Shown here piece by piece: positions 16,873 through 25,503 of a stretch of 64,000 nt of DNA. The notes below the pieces were generated by a model, which saw only the letters and a program-made list of their open reading frames with translations, did not search any database and was not told the origin of the DNA. Where the stretch lies: NCBI RefSeq assembly GCF_900454495.1, contig NZ_UGSI01000002.1, forward strand, positions 186,001 through 250,000, written 5' to 3'. The position numbers and the translations under genes are program-made. Source of the stretch: Paenibacillus macerans. GTDB taxonomy: Bacteria > Bacillota > Bacilli > Paenibacillales > Paenibacillaceae. Each line of letters begins with the position of its first letter. The stretch's first letter is position 1.

Positions 16873-18228
16873 TTGGCACAACAAGAATTAAAGAGGGATT
16901 TAGAAAATCGGCATGTTCAACTGATTGCCATTGGCGGCACCATTGGTACGGGATTGTTTCTCGGATCGGGCAAAGCCATTCAACTGGCGGGTCCGTCCAT
17001 TATCTTTGCTTATTTCATCGTGGGGATCGCCATATTTTTTGTGATGAGGGCGCTGGGAGAACTCCTGTTGTCCAAAGCCGGATATCAATCTTTTACGGAC
17101 ATTGCCGAAGACTATCTTGGACCGCGGGCCGCGTTTGTAACCGGATGGACCTATTGGTTTTGCTGGATTATGACGGCTATGGCCGATGTGATCGCGGTTG
17201 GGGTGTATGTACAATATTGGTTTGATATCCCGCAATGGGTGCCTGAAATTATCTGCTTAGTTGTTTTATTAGGACTTAATCTGTTAACCGTAAAAAATTT
17301 TGGCGAATTGGAGTTTTGGTTTGCCCTAATTAAGGTAGTGACGATTCTCGCTTTAATTGCCATTGGGGTCGTCTTGCTGGTGATTGGATTTAAAACGGAT
17401 GCGGGAATGGTTACGGTCAAAAATATTTGGGGACATGGCGGCATATTTCCAAACGGAGTTCCCGGGTTCTTGCTTTCCTTCCAAATGGTTGTGTTTGCCT
17501 TTGTTGGTGTGGAGTTGGTGGGGGTATCGGCCGCGGAAACATCCAACCCGGAAAAAAATATCCCTTCGGCGATTAATAAAATTCCGCTTAGAATTTTATT
17601 TTTCTACGTCGGCGCCATTATTGCCCTATTGTGCATCAATCCCTGGACGGAGCTAAGCCCGTCAGAAAGCCCTTTTGTTAAAACGTTTAGTTTAGTCGGG
17701 ATTCCGATTGCCGCGGGAATTATTAACTTTGTCGTATTAACTTCAGCCGCTTCCGCTTGTAATAGCGGGATGTTTTCAACAAGCCGAATTTTATATAATT
17801 TAAGCAAGAATAAACAGGCTTCATCCCATTTTGCCAAGCTGAATAAAAACCATGTGCCCAGAAACGGGTTGTTGATCTCCACGCTTGTCTTGTCCGGGGG
17901 AGCTCTATTGAGCAAGCTTATTCCGGAGCAAGCGTTTGGCGTCGTCACCACCATTAGCGCCATTTGTTTTATTTGGGTCTGGGGTGTGGTTCTTGTTTGT
18001 CACATCAAGTATAAAAAGACACAGCCAGAGCTGCAGGCAAAATCGAAATTTAAAGCTCCGTTTACCCCCTTTGTTAATTATGCAGTTCTCACGTTGTTTG
18101 CTATAATTCTTATAATTATGCTGGTTGCCAAAGAGACACGCATGGCCTTATTATTGACGCCGCTGTGGTTTATTCTGCTGTTTGCTTTGTATTATTCGAA
18201 TAGAAGAAAAGCGGGTAAATCATCATAA
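16873..18228 (+). CDS. cycA: D-serine/D-alanine/glycine transporter (APC family)
   Basis: A 451-aa proton-coupled amino-acid importer with 12 predicted helices. The APC motif HVQLIAIGGTIGTGLFLGSG begins about residue 15, followed by helix 2 and the CycA-like FTDIAEDYLGPRAAFVTGWT. The C-terminal part matches CycA and related permeases. The start is TTG 16873, because AAGGAGGAG at 16858-16866 sits six nt before it and the upstream frame crosses the terminator. The glycine riboswitch supports glycine as a main substrate. An HPr-kinase paralogue gene follows 42 nt after the stop. Confidence 0.9.
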   Translation: MAQQELKRDLENRHVQLIAIGGTIGTGLFLGSGKAIQLAGPSIIFAYFIVGIAIFFVMRALGELLLSKAGYQSFTDIAEDYLGPRAAFVTGWTYWFCWIMTAMADVIAVGVYVQYWFDIPQWVPEIICLVVLLGLNLLTVKNFGELEFWFALIKVVTILALIAIGVVLLVIGFKTDAGMVTVKNIWGHGGIFPNGVPGFLLSFQMVVFAFVGVELVGVSAAETSNPEKNIPSAINKIPLRILFFYVGAIIALLCINPWTELSPSESPFVKTFSLVGIPIAAGIINFVVLTSAASACNSGMFSTSRILYNLSKNKQASSHFAKLNKNHVPRNGLLISTLVLSGGALLSKLIPEQAFGVVTTISAICFIWVWGVVLVCHIKYKKTQPELQAKSKFKAPFTPFVNYAVLTLFAIILIIMLVAKETRMALLLTPLWFILLFALYYSNRRKAGKSS

Positions 18229-18270
18229 ACAGTGTCATCATAAGAATTATTAATCATTGGGGAGAACAAC

Positions 18271-19185
18271 ATGAAGACGATCACGGTGCAAAGTCTTGCG
18301 AATATGTTTCATATGGAAGTGCTTGCCGGGGCGGGCCGTATGGACCGTGTGATTACCCGTCCGCGGGCGCACAGACCCGGGCTGGAGTTTGTGGGGTATT
18401 TTGATTTTTTTCCGATGGAACGGGTGCAAGTGCTTGGCCGTAAGGAAGTTAACTATCTATTGACATTATCCATTGAGGAACGCAAACTGCATATCGGCAA
18501 CATCGTCAAATATCATCCGCCCTGCTTCATTGTGACGTCAGGACAGCAGGAGATCCCGTATCTGACCCTGTTCTGCGATCAGGAGGGGATTCCGCTGCTA
18601 AGGACGGAGGAGACGACAACGGAGTTTATCGCCAAGCTGGACAGCTATCTGGTCAAAGCGCTTGCCCCGGAGATATCGATCCATGGGGTATGCGTGAATG
18701 TATCGGGGATTGGCGTCCTGCTCCGCGGCAAATCCGGGATCGGCAAAAGCGAAACCGCCCACACGCTCATCAGAAGGGGCCACCGGTTCGTTGCGGACGA
18801 TATTGTGGTGCTGAAGAAGTTAGGGCCAACGACTTTGCTCGGAACGCATAATGAAACCACACGCGAATTCCTCGCGCTGCGCAGCATCGGCCTGATTAAT
18901 GTCGTACGCCAATACGGGCGCAGGGCTTTTCAGGACGAGACACGCATTGTACTCGACATTGAATTAGCGCCATGGAGGGAAGACTCTCTGAATAACGAGC
19001 TGGAACTGGAACCTCAATTCACGGAATATCTTGGCGTCAAGATCCCGCATATCGAGGTCCAGCTCCAGCCGGGACGGGATGTGGCCGGTCTGATTGAGGC
19101 GGCGGCCAACAATTGGTATCTCAAGCAGCTCGGCTATAGTGCCGCCGAAGAGTTCATGCAGCGGATCGAAAACAAAATGCAGTAG
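18271..19185 (+). CDS. HPr kinase/phosphorylase paralogue
   Basis: A 304-aa protein of the HprK family, which in Firmicutes phosphorylates HPr Ser46 to drive carbon catabolite control. The N-terminal domain is at about residues 1-130. The catalytic domain has His138 (SIHGVCVNVSGIG), the P-loop GKSGIGKS at 153-160, and a C-terminal QPGRDVAGLIEAAANNW. The family signature that reads roughly MEIRGLGIINV is altered to LALRSIGLINV, so it is divergent from housekeeping HprK. Usually hprK sits with lgt; here it follows cycA, probably in one transcript. It may be a second, specialised copy. Whether it acts on HPr, Crh or something else is open. Confidence 0.85.
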   Translation: MKTITVQSLANMFHMEVLAGAGRMDRVITRPRAHRPGLEFVGYFDFFPMERVQVLGRKEVNYLLTLSIEERKLHIGNIVKYHPPCFIVTSGQQEIPYLTLFCDQEGIPLLRTEETTTEFIAKLDSYLVKALAPEISIHGVCVNVSGIGVLLRGKSGIGKSETAHTLIRRGHRFVADDIVVLKKLGPTTLLGTHNETTREFLALRSIGLINVVRQYGRRAFQDETRIVLDIELAPWREDSLNNELELEPQFTEYLGVKIPHIEVQLQPGRDVAGLIEAAANNWYLKQLGYSAAEEFMQRIENKMQ

Positions 19186-19206
19186 GCGCGGTTGGATTAC
19201 AATCAC

Positions 19207-20004
19207 TCATACATGATACCGCCCTTTGGGCACTACCAATGGAGAGCCGGAAATGGGATCTTGTATCACCGTGCAATCGAGCCCGTAAATGTCTTTCACC
19301 AATGTGGTTGTAATCACCTGAGACGGCTCGCCCTCCGCCACAAGCTTTCCTTGCTGAAGCGCAAAAATATGGTCCGCGTAACGTGCGGATAAGTTGATAT
19401 CGTGAAGAACCATGACAATCGTAGTTCCGTGTTTTCGGTTAAGGTCCGTGAGCAGGTCAAGAATTTCGACTTGATAGGTGATATCCAAAAAGGTTGTCGG
19501 TTCATCGAGAAATAAAATGTCGGTTTGTTGCGCCAGAGCCATGGCAATCCAGACGCGCTGCCGTTGACCGCCGGAAAGCTCGTCAATATTGTGATTCGCA
19601 AACTCCGTTATGTCCATAATTCGCATCGCTTCGGCAACGGCCTCATAATCTTTTTTAGTCCATCCGCCGAACAACGATTGGTGCGGAAACCTTCCCCGTC
19701 CAACCAAATCCGCTACCGAAATGCCTTCCGGAACAATAGGGGATTGCGGCAGCAGCCCGACCACGCGAGCCAGCTGTTTTGGCGGCATTTTGCCGATGGG
19801 TTTTCCGTCAATCGTGATTTTGCCGGACTTAGGCTTTATCAGCCTTGCCAGTGTTTTCAGCAGCGTGGACTTTCCGCAGCCGTTGGCTCCAATAATAACG
19901 CTTATTTTATGACTGGGGATAACAAGGTCTACACCTTGGATAATCGTTTTATGATCATAGCCGGCCACGAGCTGTTCGGCTTGAAATAGATGCGTTGGTT
20001 TCAT
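19207..20004 (-). CDS. siderophore ABC transporter ATP-binding protein (FecE/FhuC type)
   Basis: Cytoplasmic ATPase (265 aa) that powers ferric-siderophore import. The Walker A GANGCGKSTLL is at about residues 38-48, the signature LSGGQRQRVWIAMALAQ at about 139-155, Walker B DILFLDEPTTFLD next, and the switch His in VLHDIN. The start is ATG 20004, which overlaps the stop codon of the upstream permease gene by one base. It is the last gene of a four-gene operon (binding protein, two permeases, ATPase) controlled by a Fur box. It is convergent with the HprK-like gene, with only 21 bp between them and no clear hairpin. Confidence 0.93.
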   Translation of the reverse strand: MKPTHLFQAEQLVAGYDHKTIIQGVDLVIPSHKISVIIGANGCGKSTLLKTLARLIKPKSGKITIDGKPIGKMPPKQLARVVGLLPQSPIVPEGISVADLVGRGRFPHQSLFGGWTKKDYEAVAEAMRIMDITEFANHNIDELSGGQRQRVWIAMALAQQTDILFLDEPTTFLDITYQVEILDLLTDLNRKHGTTIVMVLHDINLSARYADHIFALQQGKLVAEGEPSQVITTTLVKDIYGLDCTVIQDPISGSPLVVPKGRYHV

Positions 20005-21035
20005 TATAACTCGCCCTTTCGATTCATTCGGATGAGCAGGAAGATCAGATACGGCGCTCCGAGTATTCCGGTCATGATGCCCACAGGGAATCTGTACTCG
20101 AAAGCAAATTGTCCGATTAAATCTGCCGCCAACACCAAATTTACGCCAACAAGACCAGCCGGGATTATGTTCGAGAAGCCGGCTCCGGCCAGTCTTTTCG
20201 CGATCGGCCCCGAAAGGAAGGAGACAAAAGCGATTGGCCCGGTGGTAGCGGTAGCCAGAGCAATCATGCACACAGAACTCAAAATAAGCGCTATTCTTGT
20301 CTTGTCCGTGTTCACTCCAAGCGAAGTGGCCGATTGTTCTCCAAGTTCCAATAGACTTAGATGTTTTCCCAGGACGATAGCGATAGGCGTAAAGATCAAT
20401 ACCGTTAGGACAAGAGGCGGAAGTTCGTGCATTTGCGAGCCATTCAGACTGCCGCTAAGCCATCTGATCGCTGCGGGAATATCTTGTTGAGCGCCAACCA
20501 GCAGCAGGTAGGAAATCAGGGCGTCAAGCATGGCCTGTATGCCGATTCCGACGAGGATCAAGCGCCCGACCGAAAATGACTTCCCCCTGGACAATAAATA
20601 AATGATGATAACCGTAACAAGACCGGCAATCACCGAAGCAACGGAAACAACCGCCCGGTTTGAATGAAGTAAGGTGATGCAAAAAACAGCCGCCGCGCTT
20701 GAGCCGGAGGTAATCCCGATGACATTCGGGTTCGCAAGGGGGTTGCGCAGCATAGTCTGGAAGATGCAGCCGGCTGCACCAAAAGCAAATCCGGCGAAAA
20801 GACCTGCCAGCATTCTCGGTAGACGTATCGTATTCACCGCAAAAGACACGCCTTTAAGCTGCTCGCCCGAAAGCGCCCGGATGACATCTTGAACCGGATA
20901 AATGGTGTTTCCCAGTAACAGCATAGCGCAGCAAAGCACGCATGCAAGTACTGCAAGGAAGCCGGTGATCAGTATCCACCGGCGGCGTCTTTGACGCCGG
21001 CCCGCCATAATAAATTCAATAGATTCATTTTTCAT
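20004..21035 (-). CDS. siderophore ABC transporter permease (FecCD family)
   Basis: A 343-aa membrane subunit of the BtuC/FecCD fold with about ten helices. Typical FecCD segments are seen: RLPRMLAGLFAGFAFGAAGC at about residues 74-93, NPLANPNVIGITSGS at about 101-115, and GPIAFVSFLSGPIAKRL at about 270-286. The N-terminus carries a run of Arg residues (about 13-18) on the cytoplasmic side. It overlaps the upstream permease by four nt and the downstream ATPase by one. The two permeases should form a heterodimer. Confidence 0.93.
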   Translation of the reverse strand: MKNESIEFIMAGRRQRRRRWILITGFLAVLACVLCCAMLLLGNTIYPVQDVIRALSGEQLKGVSFAVNTIRLPRMLAGLFAGFAFGAAGCIFQTMLRNPLANPNVIGITSGSSAAAVFCITLLHSNRAVVSVASVIAGLVTVIIIYLLSRGKSFSVGRLILVGIGIQAMLDALISYLLLVGAQQDIPAAIRWLSGSLNGSQMHELPPLVLTVLIFTPIAIVLGKHLSLLELGEQSATSLGVNTDKTRIALILSSVCMIALATATTGPIAFVSFLSGPIAKRLAGAGFSNIIPAGLVGVNLVLAADLIGQFAFEYRFPVGIMTGILGAPYLIFLLIRMNRKGEL

Positions 21036-22072
21036 AGTGAACGCACTTTCGATCTCATCGCTAATATGATTAGGATTGGAGCTCCTATAAACGCAGTAAC
21101 CACACCGACTTCAAGTTCTCCCGGGCTGCCGATGAGCCTGCCGCACACATCCGCTAATGTCAAAATGATGGCTCCCGCAATAGCTGACACGGGGATTACC
21201 AAACGCAGATCGGGCCCAAGCATGAGACGGATGACGTGAGTGGCCAATAGCCCGATAAAACCGATCGGGCCTGCGAGGGCCGTAGTTGCCCCACATAGAA
21301 CAACACCTGCAAAAGCCGCGACAAACCGCAGTAGTCCTGTTCGAACGCCGAGTCCGGTCGCGGCATCATCCCCCAATGCCAGCGCATTTAGCGCCGGTGC
21401 AGTCATTACGGCGATCAGTATGCCAACGATCATAAACGGGGTGAATGTGGCTATAGCGCTCCAGGTTGCCGAGCCGACGCTGCCCACTTGCCAGAACCGG
21501 AATTGATCCATGACATAAGAGCGCGGAATCATGATGGCGGTGACCAGAGAAGAAAGCGCGGCGCTTGTGGCGGCTCCGGCCAAAACAAGCTTAATGGGCG
21601 TGGCGCCGCCACGCCCCATAGAGCCGATTCCAAATACGAACACCGCAGTGATCGCGGCTCCGGCTAAAGCTAGCCATATATATTGATTTGCGGTGCTTAT
21701 ATTCAAAAATGCAATTCCGCAAACCACAAACAAGGACGCGCCTGTGTTCACTCCCAGTATACTCGGGTCCGCAATTGGGTTGCGCGTGACCGATTGCATA
21801 AGCGCTCCAGAGACTCCGAGCGCCGCACCGCAAAACAAACTGAACACGGTTCGGGAAATTCTTTTGCGAACCACGTTAGCCCCGAAGGATTGGATATCTT
21901 GATGAAATAAACCGTTTATCAGTTCATTAAAACTAACCATACGAGAGCCTAAAACCAGAGATGCAACTACGCACGCGCCGAGCAAGACAATACAAATCAC
22001 CAGAACCGTCATAAAGTGCTCCGGCATATGGAAGCTTTGCTGTTTATCTTTTGAAACCGAAGAACTATTCAT
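21032..22072 (-). CDS. siderophore ABC transporter permease (FecCD family)
   Basis: A 346-aa FecCD-family permease, partner of the next gene. It has about ten helices and the family patterns RKRISRTVFSLFCGAALGVS (about residues 68-87), NPIADPSILGVNTGA (about 96-110) and GPIGFIGLLATHVIRLMLG (about 266-284). It overlaps the end of the binding-protein gene by eight nt, so the operon is tightly coupled. It probably imports a ferric hydroxamate or catecholate complex; sequence alone does not tell which. Confidence 0.93.
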   Translation of the reverse strand: MNSSSVSKDKQQSFHMPEHFMTVLVICIVLLGACVVASLVLGSRMVSFNELINGLFHQDIQSFGANVVRKRISRTVFSLFCGAALGVSGALMQSVTRNPIADPSILGVNTGASLFVVCGIAFLNISTANQYIWLALAGAAITAVFVFGIGSMGRGGATPIKLVLAGAATSAALSSLVTAIMIPRSYVMDQFRFWQVGSVGSATWSAIATFTPFMIVGILIAVMTAPALNALALGDDAATGLGVRTGLLRFVAAFAGVVLCGATTALAGPIGFIGLLATHVIRLMLGPDLRLVIPVSAIAGAIILTLADVCGRLIGSPGELEVGVVTAFIGAPILIILAMRSKVRSL

Positions 22073-23147
22073 TTATCTTGTCAATAGCTCCTCCTATTAA
22101 TGCTAGATATTCATCAATGGTATAAGCTATCGAAAGCGGGTTAGGAGTTCCGGCAGCTACTAAAGGTGTATCGCTGTCGATAAATGCGACAGAACCTCTT
22201 TGGATCGCAGGAATTTTACCTAGTAGTGAATCGGCTTGGAGCGTCTTCAACAATTCGTCATTCCCATATCCAACGATGAGATCGGCATCGTAAAGGGCCT
22301 CGACATTCTCGGCGCTTAAATTCAAGGAGAAGCTAGTAGGGTCCGTAATCTGGTTCGTAACACTTTCAGGATAAACCATTCCCAGCTCATACAAGAAAGC
22401 GACGCGAGAGTCTACAGGAGTATAGATATGCAGTTGCGACAAATCTTCAGCCGAGAAGTTAACCCAAACCACTTTCTTGCCTTTCATCTGCGGATATTGA
22501 CTTAGCTTTTCGTTAACCATATCCTCGGTGACCTTGATGAGTTGTTCCCCTTCCGCTTTCATGCCCATGCCTTCTGCATTCAGCAGGACTTGCTCTCGCC
22601 ATGTGGTGGACCAAGGAGCGGTCGGATAGGCCACAACCGGAGCGATTTGACTAAGAAGATCGTAGTCCTCCTGAGTTATCCCGGAGTAAGCGGCAAGAAT
22701 GACATCCGGGTCCGCATCGGAAATCGCCTCAAAATCAAGGCCGTCCGTATCCTGAAAAACGTTAGGATCGCTTGCGCCAAGTTCTTTGAGTTTTTCCGCT
22801 GTCCAAGGCAAAAGCCCGCTGCCATCCTGAACGCCGAAGTTCGCCGCCGAGAAGCCTACGGGAACAACTCCGAGAGCGAGAGCAACATCATGATTCGCCC
22901 ATTGAACGGTAACTACCCGTTCAGGCTTGCTTTCAATGACAGTTTCACCGAAAGCGTGTTTGATCACGATCGGATATGCGGAATTCGTATCTGGCGAAGC
23001 GGGCGCTTCAGTTTTAGACGTTTCGGCCGAAGTTGGTGCGGATGTTGAACTTGATTGCTGGCTTGAGCAACCAACTAGCGAGAATATAAGCACAATCGAA
23101 ACAAGTAATGTGCCTAATGAGGCATTTCGTTTTGCATTCATTGGCAT
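22065..23147 (-). CDS. iron-siderophore ABC transporter substrate-binding lipoprotein
   Basis: A 360-aa lipoprotein that captures ferric siderophores outside the membrane. The signal peptide ends in LVGCSS, placing the lipidated Cys near residue 27, followed by a Ser/Thr/Ala-rich tether. The periplasmic-binding domain begins VIKHAFGETVIESKPERVV, with the usual WANHDVALALGVVPVG pattern. It is the first gene of the operon and lies directly behind a promoter whose spacer is a Fur box. The ribosome site GGAAAGGG is eight nt before ATG 23147. No siderophore biosynthesis gene is nearby, so it may use xenosiderophores. Confidence 0.93.
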   Translation of the reverse strand: MPMNAKRNASLGTLLVSIVLIFSLVGCSSQQSSSTSAPTSAETSKTEAPASPDTNSAYPIVIKHAFGETVIESKPERVVTVQWANHDVALALGVVPVGFSAANFGVQDGSGLLPWTAEKLKELGASDPNVFQDTDGLDFEAISDADPDVILAAYSGITQEDYDLLSQIAPVVAYPTAPWSTTWREQVLLNAEGMGMKAEGEQLIKVTEDMVNEKLSQYPQMKGKKVVWVNFSAEDLSQLHIYTPVDSRVAFLYELGMVYPESVTNQITDPTSFSLNLSAENVEALYDADLIVGYGNDELLKTLQADSLLGKIPAIQRGSVAFIDSDTPLVAAGTPNPLSIAYTIDEYLALIGGAIDKINE

Positions 23148-23191
23148 ACGGCATACCCTTTCCTATCAAGAACTGTATTTTTAAATAGCGC

Positions 23192-23220
23192 TTTTAATTG
23201 ATAATGATTATCAAAGTCAA
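23192..23220 (-). promoter_or_regulatory. promoter with Fur box in the spacer
   Basis: Reading on the minus strand, TTGACT (23220-23215) and TTAAAA (23197-23192) are 17 nt apart. The spacer is TTGATAATCATTATCAA, containing the full 7-1-7 Fur palindrome TGATAATNATTATCA (23199-23213). Iron-loaded Fur would block the promoter, linking the operon to iron limitation. Confidence 0.92.
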
Positions 23221-23270
23221 TATACAGTCCCCTTGCCGGGTTGTCAATGAAAAATTTGTAAGAGCGTATT

Positions 23271-23940
23271 TCAAATTAAACCTGAGTTTATGTCCAGCAA
23301 AATTCTTCCGCGTCCATGTCTTGCTTTGCTTTTCTCCAGTGCTTTGTCAGCTTGGTTTAGCGGGAATATGGAATCGATCTTTGCTTTAATCGTACCATCG
23401 GCAATTAATTCCGCTATGGTCTGCAGATTCGCGTAGGTTGGGAATTTGGTGTTGAATTTAGCTGTAATGCCATGCTTTTGCGCGTTTTCTTGGGATGAAT
23501 CCTGAGCCAAAGTGACGAGAATCCCCCCTTTCTTGAGAGCGGCCCAGGAACGATTCTCGGTATCGCCTCCCACGAAATCGACCAACACCGCCTGCCGCCG
23601 CATGAATTAGCACGGTTTGCCAGGCTGGAGTTCGCCTTCGGTGAACAGCGCCTTCCAGGCCGTTTCAGCTCCTGCCTTAGTCGTTGCCGCATCTTCAAAG
23701 GTAAGATTACCTGGCATCTTGACTAATTCTTGGGCTTTCGCAATGCCATATTCTGCATAGGCCCCTTTGACACTACCAAAAATCTGCGATCCCCTGGCTT
23801 AAACTCCGTTACATCTTGCCCCACCTCCTCGACAACTCCGGAAGCATAGAATCCCGGGATGTAGTCAAGTGGAATGACTGCAGCATACACGATGCGAACG
23901 AGCACTTCATCCGTTTGCGGCTGAGGGCATTCAACTTTTT
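23271..23940 (-). pseudogene. decayed NADP-dependent quinone oxidoreductase (zinc-less MDR family)
   Basis: Three frames together spell a medium-chain dehydrogenase/quinone oxidoreductase. The N-terminal part (to about 23780) reads VECPQPQTDEVLVRI and then IPGFYASGVVEEVGQDV; about 15-20 residues are missing after IPLDY. The frame changes near 23783 and continues KMPGNLTFEDAATTKAG to GELQPG. It changes again near 23630, giving TVLIHAAAGGVG, which runs straight into VDFVGGDTENRSW, skipping about 60 codons of the nucleotide-binding domain. The C-terminus to 23271 is intact. The start region is also lost. With two frameshifts and two deletions it cannot make a working enzyme. Confidence 0.88.
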
Positions 23941-24020
23941 CTATTTTTATCTCTCTTTCTTTATTAATGTGGTCGTCAACCTAAAATATAAAAGGTCTTT
24001 TTCCCAAATAAATATTTTGG

Positions 24021-24051
24021 TTGAACCTTACGCAACGTTATCTTTTATACT
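24021..24051 (+). promoter_or_regulatory. MerR-type promoter (19-nt spacer) for the MerR-AHSA1 operon
   Basis: TTGAAC (24021-24026) and TATACT (24046-24051) are separated by 19 nt, the spacing typical of MerR-activated promoters. A partial dyad, CTTACG to CGTTAT, sits in the spacer. The gene downstream is a MerR regulator, so autoregulation is likely. Confidence 0.7.
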
Positions 24052-24093
24052 TAAGCTACCGGTAAACAAGTTAGCGCTAACGAAGGGGTTCCT

Positions 24094-24594
24094 ATGAAAC
24101 GACATTGGAAGGTCGGGGATCTTGCCAAACTGGCGGGACTCACCGTGCGAACTTTGCGATATTACGATCAAATCGGCTTGTTCTCACCATCCGGCCAGAC
24201 GGAGTCCGGTCACAGGCTGTACAATGAATCCGATCTGTCGCGCCTGCAGCAGATTTTATCGCTTAAGGAATTGGGCTTGTCTCTGGAGGAGGTCAGGTCC
24301 GTCTTAAACGGCGGACAGATCAGCCCGCTGGAAATCGTCAACCTGCAAATGGCGCGAATCAAGGAGCAAATCAAACAGCAGCAAACGCTCCTTGACCAGC
24401 TTCAGCATGTATCCAAAGCGATGCAGGGGAAGGCGCCCTTAGCGGTTGAAGACTTCACGGAACTCTTGCGAGCGATGAAAAAGAGCCATGAGAAGCTGGT
24501 CGTCGAGCGCCGGGCAAGCTGGGAGCGCCGTCTGGATTTACTGGGCGATTTTCTTGCCGAAACAGAGGAACAATCGAAATCTAAGGAGGACTGA
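24094..24594 (+). CDS. MerR family regulator
   Basis: A 166-aa regulator with an N-terminal MerR helix-turn-helix, WKVGDLAKLAGLTVRTLRYY followed by DQIGLFSPSGQTESGHRLY, and a long helical dimer region (about residues 75-130). There is no cysteine metal site. The start is ATG 24094 with AAGGGG upstream. It is followed after 2 nt by two AHSA1-domain genes in a compact operon, which are its probable targets along with itself. The C-terminal part is too short for a TipA-like drug-binding domain. Confidence 0.9.
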   Translation: MKRHWKVGDLAKLAGLTVRTLRYYDQIGLFSPSGQTESGHRLYNESDLSRLQQILSLKELGLSLEEVRSVLNGGQISPLEIVNLQMARIKEQIKQQQTLLDQLQHVSKAMQGKAPLAVEDFTELLRAMKKSHEKLVVERRASWERRLDLLGDFLAETEEQSKSKED

Positions 24595-24596
24595 CC

Positions 24597-25040
24597 GTGA
24601 CCGAACGATTTGTCAAGCACGCCACCTTCGTCGTGGAGCGGACTTATGCCGCACCGCCTGCGAGGGTCTACCGGGCCTGGGCCGATCCGGCCGCCAAAGC
24701 AAAGTGGTTTTCAAAAGCCGATATTTTCGAATTCCGCGTCGGAGGACGCGAATACAGCAGCGGAGGTCCGCCGGAGGGGCCCGTCTTTACCTTTGATGCT
24801 TGCTACCAGGAGATTGTACCGGAGCAGCGCATCGTCTATAGCTACACTTTGGATTCGGGCGACGAGCGAATCTCCGTTTCGCTCACCACGGTCGAGCTTA
24901 TCCCGATCGAGGGCGGGACGAAGCTGGTCTTCACCGAGCAAGGGGCCTTTTTCGATGGACACGATACGCCGGAAGTGCGTGAGCAGGGCACAAGTGAGAT
25001 GCTTGATACCCTTGGCAACACGCTCGAACAGGAGGTATAA
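24597..25040 (+). CDS. SRPBCC/AHSA1 domain protein
   Basis: A 147-aa START-like (AHSA1) protein with the usual opening FVVERTYAAPPARVYRAWAD and KWFSKADIFEFRVGG, then the C-terminal helix EMLDTLGNTLEQEV. These helix-grip proteins bind hydrophobic ligands or act as chaperone-activator-like factors; no specific role is known for this one. The start is GTG 24597 with AAGGAGG seven nt upstream. It sits between a MerR gene and a second AHSA1 gene, ending 2 nt before the latter. Confidence 0.88.
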   Translation: MTERFVKHATFVVERTYAAPPARVYRAWADPAAKAKWFSKADIFEFRVGGREYSSGGPPEGPVFTFDACYQEIVPEQRIVYSYTLDSGDERISVSLTTVELIPIEGGTKLVFTEQGAFFDGHDTPEVREQGTSEMLDTLGNTLEQEV

Positions 25041-25042
25041 CC

Positions 25043-25501
25043 ATGACCGCTATCATTGGTGATAATGAAATTATCTCCTCACGCCAATTCCATTTGCCAA
25101 GTGAGCGGGTTTTTGAAGCGTGGACGAACCCCGATCAATTGGCACGTTGGTGGGGACCGAACGGTTTCACCAATACGTTCCATGAATTCGATTTACGCCC
25201 GGGCGGAGCGTGGCGTTATGTCATGCACGGGCCGGATGGCGTGGACTATCCCAACCATTGCGTTTTTGAGGAAATCGTGGTTTTGGAACGAATCGTACTC
25301 AGACATTTGTCCGGCCATGAATTTCTGGTAACGGCTGCTTTCGAGGACCTTGACGGCGGAACAAAGGTCGTTTTTCGCCAGCTATTTATGAAAACGGAGG
25401 AGTTCGAAGAAGCCAAGAGCTACTGCGCCGAGGGCAATGAACAAAACTTGGACCGGCTGGAAGCTTCGTTGGAGCAAACCAAGGGGCGTCCTTCGGAATA
25501 A
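25043..25501 (+). CDS. SRPBCC/AHSA1 domain protein
   Basis: A 152-aa AHSA1 protein, paralogous in fold to the gene upstream. Recognisable parts are RQFHLPSERVFEAWTNPDQL, ARWWGPNGFTNTFHEFDLRP and GGAWRYVMHGPDG. The WWGP stretch is typical of the group. The ribosome site GGAGG lies inside the end of the preceding gene, so the two are coupled. Two adjacent AHSA1 genes under one MerR regulator suggests ligand sequestration or modification, which is inference. Confidence 0.88.
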   Translation: MTAIIGDNEIISSRQFHLPSERVFEAWTNPDQLARWWGPNGFTNTFHEFDLRPGGAWRYVMHGPDGVDYPNHCVFEEIVVLERIVLRHLSGHEFLVTAAFEDLDGGTKVVFRQLFMKTEEFEEAKSYCAEGNEQNLDRLEASLEQTKGRPSE

Positions 25502-25503
25502 AG

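Noticed and set aside
24488..24796. Extra frames over the MerR/AHSA1 junction
   Set aside because: They cross the real gene boundary with its strong ribosome site and have low-complexity translations.
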